The notes under the pieces were generated by a model that searched no databases, was not told the origin of the DNA, and saw nothing but the letters and a program-made list of their open reading frames with translations. The position numbers were made by a program, and so were the translations under genes. This document shows, in pieces, positions 1 through 7,840 of a stretch of 64,000 nt of DNA. This DNA comes from VFMC01 sp040398525 (GTDB lineage: Bacteria > Actinomycetota > Acidimicrobiia > Acidimicrobiales > Ilumatobacteraceae), in contig JBBATY010000008.1 in NCBI GenBank assembly GCA_040398525.1, forward strand, positions 33,985 to 97,984. Direction: 5' to 3'. Position 1 is the first letter of the stretch, and each line of letters begins with the position of its first letter.

Positions 1-979
1 GCAGATCGAGGTCGAGGCCACGCGCAGCGACGTCGGTGGCGATCAGCAGCTCGGCGGTTCCGGAACGCATCCGCTGCATCACCCGGTCGCGCTGCTCCTG
101 GCCCATGCCACCGTGCAGCGCCTCGGCGCGGTAGCCGCGCCGGCCGAGCAACTCGGTGAGCTCGTCGACCTCGGTGCGGGTGCGGCAGAACACGATCGTG
201 GCCGTCGGTGCCTCGACGTCGAGCACGCGGCCGAGCGCGGCGGCCTTGTGGGCGCGCATCACGATGTGGGCCCGCTGGGTGACGAGCACCGGTGCGTCCG
301 GGGCACGGTCGCTGCCCACCTTCACCGTCACCGGTTGGTGCTGGTGGCGGGCGGCGATGCCGCTGATGCGCGGTGGCAGCGTGGCCGAGAACAGCACCGT
401 CTGGCGGGCCTCGGGGGTGGCGGTGAGCAGTTCGTCGATGTCCTCGGCGAAGCCCATGTCGAGCATCTCGTCGGCCTCGTCGAGCACGACCGTCTCGATC
501 GAGTCGAGCGACAGCGAGCCGCGCCGGAGGTGGTCGAGGGCCCGACCCGGGGTCGCGACCACCACGTGGGTGCCGCGCTCGAGTGCGCCGAGCTGGCGAC
601 CGATCGGCTGGCCGCCGTAGACGGCGACGACCCGGGTGCCGAGCGAACGACCGTACGTGGTCATCGCCTCGGCCACCTGCATGGCGAGCTCGCGGGTGGG
701 GACGAGGACCAGTGCGACGGGCGCACCGGCCGGTCGCGAGCCGAGGCGGTGCAGCACCGGGAGGGCGAAGGCCGCGGTCTTGCCCGTGCCGGTGGCCGCC
801 TGGCCGAGCACGTCGCGGCCGGCGAGCACGGCGGGGATCGCCTCGCGTTGGATGGGGGTCGGCTCTTCGTAGCCGAGCGTGGTGAGCGTCTGGAGCAGTT
901 CGGCCCGCAAGCCCAGGGCAGCAAAGCCCCCGGAGTCCTCAGCGATGCCGCCCAGCTCATCGCCGAGTTCAGAATTCAT
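1..979 (-). CDS. DEAD-box ATP-dependent RNA helicase, 3' end outside window
   Basis: The 326 visible codons carry the DEAD-box helicase motifs in order: a Q-motif region (YEEPTPIQREAIP), Walker A (ATGTGKT), the DEAD box followed by EMLDMGF, the SAT motif, and near the window edge the motif V segment TDVAARGLD. Motif VI and any C-terminal extension lie beyond base 1. Such proteins unwind short RNA duplexes in ribosome assembly, mRNA decay or cold adaptation; nothing here picks one of these. The start ATG at 979 is preceded by a TAGCGT box nine bases upstream and by no Shine-Dalgarno sequence. The product begins MNSELGDEL and is cytoplasmic. Confidence 0.93.
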   Translation of the reverse strand, partial: MNSELGDELGGIAEDSGGFAALGLRAELLQTLTTLGYEEPTPIQREAIPAVLAGRDVLGQAATGTGKTAAFALPVLHRLGSRPAGAPVALVLVPTRELAMQVAEAMTTYGRSLGTRVVAVYGGQPIGRQLGALERGTHVVVATPGRALDHLRRGSLSLDSIETVVLDEADEMLDMGFAEDIDELLTATPEARQTVLFSATLPPRISGIAARHQHQPVTVKVGSDRAPDAPVLVTQRAHIVMRAHKAAALGRVLDVEAPTATIVFCRTRTEVDELTELLGRRGYRAEALHGGMGQEQRDRVMQRMRSGTAELLIATDVAARGLDLDL

Positions 980-988
980 GGCCGGTCC

Positions 989-994
989 ACGCTA
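989..994 (-). promoter_or_regulatory. Candidate -10 box TAGCGT, helicase gene
   Basis: TAGCGT lies nine bases before the helicase ATG at 979. It fits the window-wide TANNNT-near-start pattern and suggests a leaderless or nearly leaderless transcript. No clear -35 was seen. Confidence 0.35.
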
Positions 995-1002
995 TCGCTG
1001 GT

Positions 1003-2112
1003 TCAGCGCATCCCGGCCAGACGCAGCCGGCTCTCGAAGTCCTCGTGGTTGAGGTACGCGCCGCACAGCCGGCGCACACCGGTGTAGGCGGTGCGGCCGT
1101 GCAACACCCGCCAGTTGTCGAACAGCATCGCCTCGCCCGGGGCGAGGACGTGACGCCACTGCAGGCGCTCGTCGTTGGCGAGCAGGTCGAAGGCCCGCAG
1201 CGCGTCGTACACGGCCACGGTCTCGTCGGGGGGCAGGAGGAACGGCGCACGGTCGGCGTTGTTGAACGACACCTGCACCAGCTCGCCGCTGTGGTCGTGG
1301 CGGAACACCGGGCGCGCCGCCATCAGGTGCGAGCCGTCGCCGATGTACTGCCCGGGGATGGCCACCGTCGACAGCGTGTCGAAGTGCTGCGGCGCGTGCT
1401 CGCGCAGCTCGGCCGCGATGCGCAGCCCGTCGACCATGGTGGACTCGCCGCCGGTGCCGTCGAAGGAGAGGCAGTGGAGCAGCTGCAGACCGGGCGCGTC
1501 GTGGGAGTAGGTGCCGTCGGTGTGCGGGCGCAGTTCGAGGTTGGTGTAGGCGGTGTCGGCCTTGCTGAGGTCGGCGGTGAACTCCCAGAACCCGCCGAAG
1601 ATGGTCTCGCGGACGTAGCTGACGCGACGGATCAGTGCCTCGGTGGCCTCGGCCGTGGCGGGTGTGCCGGTGGCCAGCGCGAAGCCGTAGCTCGCCACCT
1701 GGGTGAGCCAGGCGAGCAGCCCGTCGTCGCTTCCCATGATGTCGTCGTACGGCGTCGACGGCGTCGGCACGATGGCGGCGGCGTCCCACAGCACGCGCGG
1801 GGTCGACACACGCGCGGCCGGGCGTCGTGGGGTGCGGAACTCGGCGAGGAACCGGGTGGGCAACAACGACGGGGGCTCGTCGGTGGCCCACACGACCTCG
1901 AGGTCGTCGCCGCGCAGCTCGACCGAGCGGGCCGTCAGGTGGGGGTCGACGCCGGCCGTGTAGAGCTGACGCTGCTGGGTGACGGGGTGCAAGGTGGCCG
2001 GGTCGTGGGCGTGGTCGCGGACCCAGATCCAGGGGTAGGAGCTCGACCGGCCGTCGTCCCAGACGACCTCGAGATGCGCCGCTAGGGCCGACACGGAACG
2101 GATCGACGTCAT
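1003..2112 (-). CDS. TauD/gamma-butyrobetaine-hydroxylase-like 2-oxoglutarate dioxygenase
   Basis: The 369-residue protein has the two-part build of gamma-butyrobetaine and trimethyllysine dioxygenases: an N-terminal DUF971-like domain (roughly 1-85) and a TauD-type jelly-roll domain. The Fe(II) ligands are visible as H197-T-D199 and the distal His338 in VLHGRTAY, followed by the Arg-containing segment GVRRLCGAY expected to hold 2-oxoglutarate. The family hydroxylates small amino-acid or betaine substrates with O2 and 2-oxoglutarate; the substrate here cannot be read from sequence. It is cytoplasmic, follows the helicase gene by 23 bases on the same strand, and has its own TAGAGT box. Confidence 0.85.
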   Translation of the reverse strand: MTSIRSVSALAAHLEVVWDDGRSSSYPWIWVRDHAHDPATLHPVTQQRQLYTAGVDPHLTARSVELRGDDLEVVWATDEPPSLLPTRFLAEFRTPRRPAARVSTPRVLWDAAAIVPTPSTPYDDIMGSDDGLLAWLTQVASYGFALATGTPATAEATEALIRRVSYVRETIFGGFWEFTADLSKADTAYTNLELRPHTDGTYSHDAPGLQLLHCLSFDGTGGESTMVDGLRIAAELREHAPQHFDTLSTVAIPGQYIGDGSHLMAARPVFRHDHSGELVQVSFNNADRAPFLLPPDETVAVYDALRAFDLLANDERLQWRHVLAPGEAMLFDNWRVLHGRTAYTGVRRLCGAYLNHEDFESRLRLAGMR

Positions 2113-2118
2113 GGCTCC

Positions 2119-2124
2119 ACTCTA
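2119..2124 (-). promoter_or_regulatory. Candidate -10 box TAGAGT, dioxygenase gene
   Basis: TAGAGT stands six bases before the ATG at 2112, with no Shine-Dalgarno sequence between them, so the transcript is probably leaderless. Confidence 0.42.
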
Positions 2125-2145
2125 CGTGGAGGCCCAGCCCCGGGG

Positions 2146-2151
2146 TACCGT
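2146..2151 (+). promoter_or_regulatory. Candidate -10 box TACCGT, SRPBCC gene
   Basis: TACCGT stands six bases before the ATG at 2158. It is divergent from the dioxygenase promoter, and the two boxes lie only 21 bases apart. Confidence 0.42.
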
Positions 2152-2157
2152 GCGGTC

Positions 2158-2621
2158 ATGAGCGACTCCACTGCTGCACCCGGGCCCGCCTCCACCGACG
2201 ACGTCGAGAGCGTCGAGCGGGTCATCGCTGCTCCGGCCGCGGCGATCTTCGCCGTGCTGGCCGACCCATCGCGCCATCAGGAGATCGATGGCTCGGGCAC
2301 CGTGCGCGAGGCCGCCGGCGGCTCGCAGCAGGTGGCGCTCGGTTCGACGTTCGGCATGTCGATGAAGATGGGCATCCCGTACTCGATGGAGAACGAGATC
2401 ATCGAGTTCGAGCAGGACCGCCGCATCGCCTGGCAGACGCGACCGTCGATCAAGTTCATGCGCCGCTTCGTCGGTGGGCGCATCTGGCGCTACGAGCTCG
2501 AGGCCGTCGAGGGTGGCACCCTGGTGCGCGAGAGCTGGGACATCAGCCAGGAGCGGGTCAAGAAGGCGGTGCAGCCGATGCGGGCCCGCACCCGCGAGGC
2601 GATGACCAAGACGCTCGAGCG
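2158..2621 (+). CDS. SRPBCC family protein, truncated by assembly gap
   Basis: The 154 readable residues form a START/SRPBCC-like fold: an opening strand with the usual IAAPAAAIFAVLADPSRHQEID-type start, then alternating strands ending in a helix that contains VKKAVQPMRARTREAM. Proteins of this family bind hydrophobic ligands in a cavity or act as cyclases and dehydratases; no specific role can be assigned. The product usually has about 150-170 residues, so little is missing. The frame runs into the N gap, and any continuation past it in the translated frame is an artefact because the other side encodes a peptidase on the opposite strand. Confidence 0.8.
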
Positions 2622-2721
2622 NNNNNNNNNNNNNNNNNNNNNNNNNNNNNNNNNNNNNNNNNNNNNNNNNNNNNNNNNNNNNNNNNNNNNNNNNNNNNNN
2701 NNNNNNNNNNNNNNNNNNNNN
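2622..2721. other. Assembly gap, 100 N
   Basis: A run of exactly 100 N joins two contigs. The round number suggests a placeholder rather than a measured distance. Genes from both sides point into the gap. Confidence 0.98.
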
Positions 2722-3192
2722 CAGGTGGCCGTAGTAGTAATAGTCGCCGTCGACCCCGGTGATGCCCCAGGCGTTGCCCGACAGCACTGCGTCGGGGTTG
2801 CCCGCGATGGTCTTGCGGGTCAGCAGCCCGTCCATCGCGGCGTAGACCGCCTGGCCCTGGGTGGTGAGGATGTCGATGCCGGCGTGGATCCGCCCGCCGC
2901 TGCGGGGGTCGCCGAAGTTGTCGAGCACGTAGCAGCGCGGCACCGGATCGACCGGGAACACCAGCCGGTAGGTGGGCCGGATGCGGTCGGCCGTGGCCGA
3001 CACGGTGGCGCCGGCCGTGACCTGGGCGAGCACGGGCTCGTCGGCTGCGGCGGTGGGCCGCGAGTCGAGCGCTGCCGAAGGGGCGACGATGGTGCCCGTG
3101 GCGACTGCAGCTGCCACGACCAGCGACCACCGGCCGCGACGCGATGACAGCGTCGGCTCGGGGTGTGAGGCGGGGCAGGTCGAGAGCTTCAT
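2722..3192 (-). CDS. Secreted M23-type metallopeptidase, C-terminus lost in gap
   Basis: The 157 visible residues show a basic N-terminus, a hydrophobic signal segment (about residues 22-42) and, after a spacer, the start of a LytM/M23 peptidase domain with GGRIHAGIDI, which holds the first zinc ligands His and Asp, and the YYYYGHL segment. The second zinc motif (HxH) would lie in or beyond the gap. M23 enzymes cut peptidoglycan cross-links, so a cell-wall role outside the membrane is expected. The gene may end inside the gap. A TACGCT box at 3236-3241 lies 43 bases upstream of the start, so unlike many genes here it would have a leader. Confidence 0.82.
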
Positions 3193-3356
3193 GGGCGAGG
3201 CGCAAAGGGACGCGAACGAGGGCCGCCCGGGCGACAGCGTAGCCAGACCGGGGTGGATCGGCGCACGCGACGGTTCTCACCCGGCTCTAACCTCCACGGG
3301 ATAGACCACTCACCAACGGGGCGCACGATGTGCTCACCAACAACGCCAACCCCCTT

Positions 3357-3361
3357 GGAGG
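3357..3361 (+). promoter_or_regulatory. Ribosome binding site deciding the 3369 start
   Basis: GGAGG lies seven bases before ATG 3369 and supports this start over the in-frame ATG at 3330. Confidence 0.65.
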
Positions 3362-3368
3362 ACATGTC

Positions 3369-4016
3369 ATGAAGCAGAAGAAGATCGTCATCGCCGGTCT
3401 GGTCGCCGGCCTCGTCGCCGGTGGTGGCGCCGGTCTCGTGCTCACCAGCGGTGGGTTCGCCGGTGCCAGTGCAGCGCTGCCGAGCGCCGTCGTCGTCGAC
3501 GACACCGACACCAGCGATCGTGCCGCCGAGCTCGGCGCCCGTCTCGCCGAGGTGCTCCAGCCCCTCGTCGCCGACGGCACGCTCACCCAGGAACAGCTCG
3601 ACACGGTGGTCGAGACGCTGATGGAGAACGCCCCCGAGCGTGACGGCCGCGGTGGCCGCGGTGGCCACGGTGGCCGCGGCGATCACGACGGCCCGCGTGG
3701 CGGCCGTGGCGGTCATGGCCTCGAGGCGGCGGCCACGGCGCTCGGCCTCACGGCCGACGAGCTGCGTGTCGAGTTGCGCGACGGTGCCACGTTGGCCGAC
3801 ATCGCGGCCGACGAGGGCGTCGCGGTGCAGACCGTGATCGACGCGATGGTCGCCGAGCTCGAGACCCATCTCGACGAGCACGTCGCTTCCGGCGAGCTCA
3901 CCCAGGAAGAGGCCGATGCCAAGCTGGCCAAGGCGACCGAGAAGATCACCGACCTCGTCAACAACGGCCGCCCCGACCGCGGCGGCGAGCCTGCCCCGGC
4001 CGACCCGTCGGCCTGA
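3369..4016 (+). CDS. Secreted Gly/Arg/His-rich protein of unknown function
   Basis: The 215-residue product starts with a lysine-rich segment and a signal or anchor helix (residues 6-32). It then has an acidic helical part, a low-complexity stretch of RGG and GGH units (about 92-117), and an alpha-helical C-terminus. Two short helices share the pattern G-(T/E)-LTQE, resembling the helical repeats seen in DUF2680/YckD-like exported proteins. The His/Asp/Gly-rich segment could bind metal, but this is inference. The response regulator and kinase genes follow after 33 bases, so the protein may be a partner or target of that system. Function is not known. Confidence 0.75.
   Translation: MKQKKIVIAGLVAGLVAGGGAGLVLTSGGFAGASAALPSAVVVDDTDTSDRAAELGARLAEVLQPLVADGTLTQEQLDTVVETLMENAPERDGRGGRGGHGGRGDHDGPRGGRGGHGLEAAATALGLTADELRVELRDGATLADIAADEGVAVQTVIDAMVAELETHLDEHVASGELTQEEADAKLAKATEKITDLVNNGRPDRGGEPAPADPSA
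3642..3719 (+). repeat. In-frame RGG/GGH low-complexity repeat
   Basis: Imperfect nine-base units related to cgcggtggc encode alternating Arg-Gly-Gly and His-Gly-Gly triplets with a few Asp. The repeat is inside the coding sequence and is not a CRISPR array or a mobile element. Confidence 0.8.
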
Positions 4017-4049
4017 CCCCCCACCGGCATCGGGACGGCACCGGCAACG

Positions 4050-4760
4050 ATGATGGCGAAGGCAGCGGCCGACAAGGTGCTCGTGGTGGACGACGATCGG
4101 GCGATCCGGGAGTCGTTGGCCCGGGCACTCGAGCTCGAGGGCTACGACGTGCGTCTGGCCCCCGACGGAGCCGCAGCCCTCGCTGCCATCAGCGCCGACC
4201 GTCCCGATGTCGCCGTGGTCGACTTGATGATGCCGAACATCGACGGCCTGACGGTGTGCCGAGTGCTGCGTGCCGAGCGCGACCGTCTGCCGATCCTGAT
4301 GCTCACCGCCCGCACCGAGACCGCCGACCGAGTGGCCGGTCTCGATGCGGGCGCTGACGACTACCTGCCCAAGCCCTTCGACCTCGTCGAGCTGTTGGCC
4401 CGCTTGCGGGCCCTGCTGCGTCGGAGCCGACCCGATGATCCCGTCGATCCGGTCTCGGCCGCGCAGCTGCAGGTCGCCGACCTGCGCATCGATCCGCAGG
4501 CCCGCCGGGCCTGGCGTGCCGACACCGAGATCGAGCTGTCGAAGACCGAGTTCGACCTGCTCGAGCTCCTCGCCCGCAATGCTGGCATCGTGCTCGACCA
4601 CTCGCTCATCTACGACCGGATCTGGAACTACGACTTCGGGCCGGACTCGAAGAACCTCGCGGTCTACATCAGCTACCTCCGGCGCAAGGTCGACACCGGC
4701 GAGCTGCCGAAGCTCATCCACACCGTCCGCGGCGTCGGCTACACGCTGCGCGTCCCGTGA
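4050..4760 (+). CDS. OmpR/MprA-like response regulator
   Basis: This 236-residue protein has a receiver domain with the acidic pocket VVDDD near the start, the phosphoacceptor Asp58 in VVDLMMPNIDG, the Thr/Ser position in LMLTART and the conserved Lys in LPKPFD. An OmpR-type winged helix follows and ends in VYISYLRRKVD and IHTVRGVGYTLR. It is closest, from memory, to MprA of mycobacteria, which governs the envelope stress response. The downstream kinase overlaps it by four bases (GTGA), so the two are translationally coupled. The first two codons are both ATG and either may be used. Confidence 0.95.
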   Translation: MMAKAAADKVLVVDDDRAIRESLARALELEGYDVRLAPDGAAALAAISADRPDVAVVDLMMPNIDGLTVCRVLRAERDRLPILMLTARTETADRVAGLDAGADDYLPKPFDLVELLARLRALLRRSRPDDPVDPVSAAQLQVADLRIDPQARRAWRADTEIELSKTEFDLLELLARNAGIVLDHSLIYDRIWNYDFGPDSKNLAVYISYLRRKVDTGELPKLIHTVRGVGYTLRVP

Positions 4761-5863
4761 GCTTGCGCACCAAGCTCGCCCTGTCACTCGCCGCGCTGGC
4801 GGCATTCGCCACGATCGTCGTCGGGTCCGCCAGCTACCTGTCGACGCGCAACGTGCTCGAACGCGAGGTCGACGCCTCGCTCGCCCTCGCTGCCAGGCGC
4901 CTCGACGCACTCGGCATCGGCGCCGCCGGGCAACTCGGTGAGGTCGGTCGTCCCGGTGGGCGAGGCGAGCGCGGCTTCCAGCAGGTGCTCGTGCAGGTGA
5001 TCGATGCCGAGGGCCGCATCGTCGTCGAGCCTCGCGGTGGTGCCNNNNNNNNNNNNNNNNNNNNNNNNNNNNNNNNNNNNNNNNNNNNNNNNNNNNNNNN
5101 NNNNNNNNNNNNNNNNNNNNNNNNNNNNNNNNNNNNNNNNNNNNGGCTCGGACGCGCGTTCCAGTCGATGCTCACATCGCTCTCGCGCTCCAAGCGCGCC
5201 CAGCAACAGCTCGTGCAGGACGCCGGCCACGAGCTGCGCACGCCGCTCACCAGCCTGCGCACCAACGTCGAGGTGATGCAGCGCTTCGACGAGCTGTCAC
5301 CGGCATCGCGCGAGCGCCTGCTGGCCGACGTGGGCAGCGAGACCCGCGAGCTGAGCGCCCTCGTCGACGAGCTCGTCGCCCTCGCCACTGATCAAGCCTC
5401 TCAGGAGTCGCCTGCGCCGGTTCGCGTGGCCGAGGTGGTCGAGCGGGTCGTCGAGCGCGCCTGTCGCCGATCGGGGCGCGACATCGACGTGTCGGCCGAC
5501 GACTCGGTGGTGATGGTCCGTCCGCAGTCGCTCGAGCGGGCCCTCACCAACCTGGTGGGCAACGCAGTGAAGTTCAGCGATGGCCCGGTCGAGGTGCGTG
5601 TCGATCGCGGACGGGTCGAGGTGCTCGACCGCGGCCCGGGCATCGCTCCCGCCGACCTGCCGCGCATCTTCGATCGCTTCTTCCGGTCCGATGCCGCCCG
5701 GTCGTTGCCCGGCAGTGGCCTCGGCCTGGCGATCGTGCGCGACATGGCCGAGCATCACGGTGGCTCGGTCTTCGCTGCGAACCGCCCCGACGGTGGGGCG
5801 TGCATCGGCTTCGTGCTCGCGCCGCTCAGCGGCGCGCCACTGCCTCCGCCCGAACTCAGTTGA
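4757..5863 (+). CDS. MprB-like sensor histidine kinase, interrupted by assembly gap
   Basis: The N-terminus has a membrane helix (about residues 8-28) and the beginning of a periplasmic sensor region. The gap removes the rest of the sensor, the second membrane helix and the HAMP domain. After the gap come the dimerisation/phosphoacceptor box DAGHELRTPLTSLRTN and the ATPase motifs NLVGNAVKFSD, DRGPGI and GSGLGLAIV. The phosphobox is typical of MprB. Both flanks are in one frame across 100 N, but the true gap length is unknown. Start is GTG 4757, overlapping the regulator stop. Its 3' end overlaps the convergent gene by eight bases. Confidence 0.9.
   Translation: MSLRTKLALSLAALAAFATIVVGSASYLSTRNVLEREVDASLALAARRLDALGIGAAGQLGEVGRPGGRGERGFQQVLVQVIDAEGRIVVEPRGGAXXXXXXXXXXXXXXXXXXXXXXXXXXXXXXXXXXLGRAFQSMLTSLSRSKRAQQQLVQDAGHELRTPLTSLRTNVEVMQRFDELSPASRERLLADVGSETRELSALVDELVALATDQASQESPAPVRVAEVVERVVERACRRSGRDIDVSADDSVVMVRPQSLERALTNLVGNAVKFSDGPVEVRVDRGRVEVLDRGPGIAPADLPRIFDRFFRSDAARSLPGSGLGLAIVRDMAEHHGGSVFAANRPDGGACIGFVLAPLSGAPLPPPELS
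5045..5144. other. Assembly gap inside the kinase gene, 100 N
   Basis: A second run of exactly 100 N lies within the histidine kinase. The flanking frames agree only if the real missing length leaves remainder one on division by three. The sequence removed encodes the sensor and HAMP regions. Confidence 0.98.
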
Positions 5864-6770
5864 AGATGAAGAAGATGCCGGCCGGGATGACGATCCAGGC
5901 GATGGCCATCAGGATCAGCGACACCAGCGCGATGCGCATGCAGTGGTCCTGGGGCACCCGCGGCGTGATGCCGATCACCTCGTAGAGCGCCTCGAACGGT
6001 CGGTCGCTGGTGAGCCGGATGCGGCGTCGGGCGACTGCTGCGGCGCGCAGGATGCACCAGGAGATGCCGAGCAGGCTGCCGAGCAGCAGCACGGTGGTGA
6101 CGCTGACGAGGATCGGGTTCTGCTGGATCGTGCCGGCTGCGGACCGCAGGCCACCGAGCGCCGAACTGATGATGGCGCCGCCGACGAGGAACTTGGGCAA
6201 CCCCCCGCCGCGCTGACCGGTGTAGTGCGGCAGCACCAGGCCGGTGGTGAGCCGGGCCCGCTGCAGCAGCTGCGACTCGCGGGTGTGCTTCGGCGCCCAC
6301 CCGGTGCGCCGGGCGTAGAGGAAGTCGAGCTGCTTGACGGCCCGGCCGATGTAGTTCATCAGCATCAGCCGGACGAAGAGCTGCACGACCAGTGCCCCGA
6401 GCTTGCGCAGTGGGCCTTTCCCCTCTTCGAGATACACCGAGCGCACACCGATGATGCGCAGCACCTCGAGGCTCTTCAGCACCAGCTCGTGGGCTTCTTC
6501 GAAGCGGTCGGGGTTGAAGATCGGCTTCGGGAGGCCGAGCGAGCGGATGATCTCCTGCTCGACCGGGCCCGTGCTGCCGAGTTGGTCGAGCACGGCGTCG
6601 GCGGCAGCCTTGTCGCTCTTGCGGAGCGCGTTGAACGCGGCGAGCTTCTCGCCGAACTCGTCGAGTGCTGCCGACGTCTTGCCTGCGGCCACCTTGGCGG
6701 CGAATTCGTCGGCCGTCGGCTTGACCTTGGCGGTGTTGTTGGTGGTGTCGCCCATAGGAATGGCTGTCAT
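5856..6770 (-). CDS. Unknown membrane protein, paralogue A
   Basis: I do not recognise this 304-residue family. It is clearly a paralogue of the gene just upstream: both share KLAAFNALRK, LGSTGPVEQ, LPKPI, KSLEVLR, EGKGPLR, MNYxGRA, the hydrophobic FLVGGA segment and the RxRLT(S/T)D(K/R)PF segment, and both end in a hydrophobic helix finishing with FN. Likely membrane helices are near residues 115-135, 212-240 and 278-303; the first 100 residues look soluble and helical. The start at 6770 has no good ribosome site; an internal ATG 15 bases further on (MGDTTNN) is an alternative. It is probably cotranscribed with the next gene. Confidence 0.75.
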   Translation of the reverse strand: MTAIPMGDTTNNTAKVKPTADEFAAKVAAGKTSAALDEFGEKLAAFNALRKSDKAAADAVLDQLGSTGPVEQEIIRSLGLPKPIFNPDRFEEAHELVLKSLEVLRIIGVRSVYLEEGKGPLRKLGALVVQLFVRLMLMNYIGRAVKQLDFLYARRTGWAPKHTRESQLLQRARLTTGLVLPHYTGQRGGGLPKFLVGGAIISSALGGLRSAAGTIQQNPILVSVTTVLLLGSLLGISWCILRAAAVARRRIRLTSDRPFEALYEVIGITPRVPQDHCMRIALVSLILMAIAWIVIPAGIFFIFN

Positions 6771-6812
6771 GATGCCACACGCCCGGAGGGCGGCTCGTCT
6801 CGATCCAAGTGA

Positions 6813-7733
6813 TCAGTTGAAGACGAAGAAGAGCCCGATCGGCACGAGGATCCACGCCAGTGCCATGCCGATCAGGGCGAACAGCGCGAACTGGAACGTG
6901 TCGTCCGACGGTGGCTCGCCGGCCGCGCCCATCACCTGGTAGAGCGCTCCGAACGGCTTGTCGGTCGTCAGGCGGATGCGCTTGCGGGCAATGGCCGCGG
7001 CGCGCACCACGCACCATGCCCCGCCCAGCAGGAGCAGGAGCAGCGCCGCGGTGGTGACGATCACCAGCAGCGGGTTCTCGCGCACGCTGATGGCGGCCGA
7101 CTGCAGCGCGCCGAGGAGCGAGCTCAGCACGGCGCCGCCGACGAGGAACTTGGGGAAGCTGAACTTCTCGCTCTGGTAGCTCGGCAGCACGCGCTGCACC
7201 TGCATGCGGGCCCGGCGCAACTGGATGTTCTCCGGCGCCCCCGGCGGCACCCAGGTGCTGCGTCGGTTGTAGAGCTCGAACAGCCGTCGGCTGGCCCGGC
7301 CGAGGTAGTTCATCACCATCATCTTCACGACGAAGTTGATGAACATGGCGGCGACCGACCGTAGCGGCCCCTTCCCCTCGCGCAGGGTGACAGCGCGCGC
7401 ACCGTTGCGGCGCAGCACCTCGAGGCTCTTCATCACCAGCCGGTGGGCCTCGTCGAAGCGATCGGGTAGGTAGATCGGCTTGGGAAGGGCCAGCTCGCGG
7501 ATGATCGTCTGCTCGACCGGGCCCGTGCTACCGAGCAGATCGAGGATCTTGTCGGCCGATTCCTTGTCGTTCTTGCGCAGGGCGTTGAAGGCCGCCAGCT
7601 TCTCGCTGAAGTCGTCGAGCACCTCGGCTTGCTTCACTGCGGACGACACGGTGACGTCGTCGGGTGGGCTCGTGCTCAGGTCGGGCGCGCTGTCGGTGTC
7701 GCCGGTGCCAGGTCCGGCCGCAGTCTCGGTCAT
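6813..7733 (-). CDS. Unknown membrane protein, paralogue B
   Basis: This 306-residue protein is the second copy of the tandem pair and lies 42 bases upstream of paralogue A in transcription order. It differs mainly in its N-terminal 35 residues, which are Thr/Ser/Pro-rich, and in the loop before the last helix. Predicted helices are near residues 118-136, 190-212, 214-245 and 280-306. No catalytic motif or known domain was found. Two adjacent diverged copies suggest a heteromeric membrane complex or duplication with specialisation. GGAGC about ten bases before ATG 7733 may serve as ribosome site. Confidence 0.75.
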   Translation of the reverse strand: MTETAAGPGTGDTDSAPDLSTSPPDDVTVSSAVKQAEVLDDFSEKLAAFNALRKNDKESADKILDLLGSTGPVEQTIIRELALPKPIYLPDRFDEAHRLVMKSLEVLRRNGARAVTLREGKGPLRSVAAMFINFVVKMMVMNYLGRASRRLFELYNRRSTWVPPGAPENIQLRRARMQVQRVLPSYQSEKFSFPKFLVGGAVLSSLLGALQSAAISVRENPLLVIVTTAALLLLLLGGAWCVVRAAAIARKRIRLTTDKPFGALYQVMGAAGEPPSDDTFQFALFALIGMALAWILVPIGLFFVFN

Positions 7734-7828
7734 CGTGGGAGCTCCGGGAGCGTGGGAACGGCGGCATCATCGCACAGCGGCCACCTGGCCCGAGCACGTT
7801 TCCTGCGGGTGCCTCTGCCTGGCTCTGC

Positions 7829-7834
7829 CACAAT
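7829..7834 (+). promoter_or_regulatory. Candidate -10 box CACAAT, GH3 gene
   Basis: CACAAT lies six bases before ATG 7841 and matches four of six positions of the bacterial -10 consensus. It supports this start over upstream in-frame codons. Confidence 0.33.
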
Positions 7835-7840
7835 CGCCCG

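Noticed and set aside
2158..3147. Single reading frame across the first gap
   Set aside because: It joins an SRPBCC domain to the antisense of a peptidase gene through N and cannot be real.
3642..3719. Possible CRISPR or tandem repeat array
   Set aside because: Units are nine bases, without spacers, and encode RGG/GGH within a gene.
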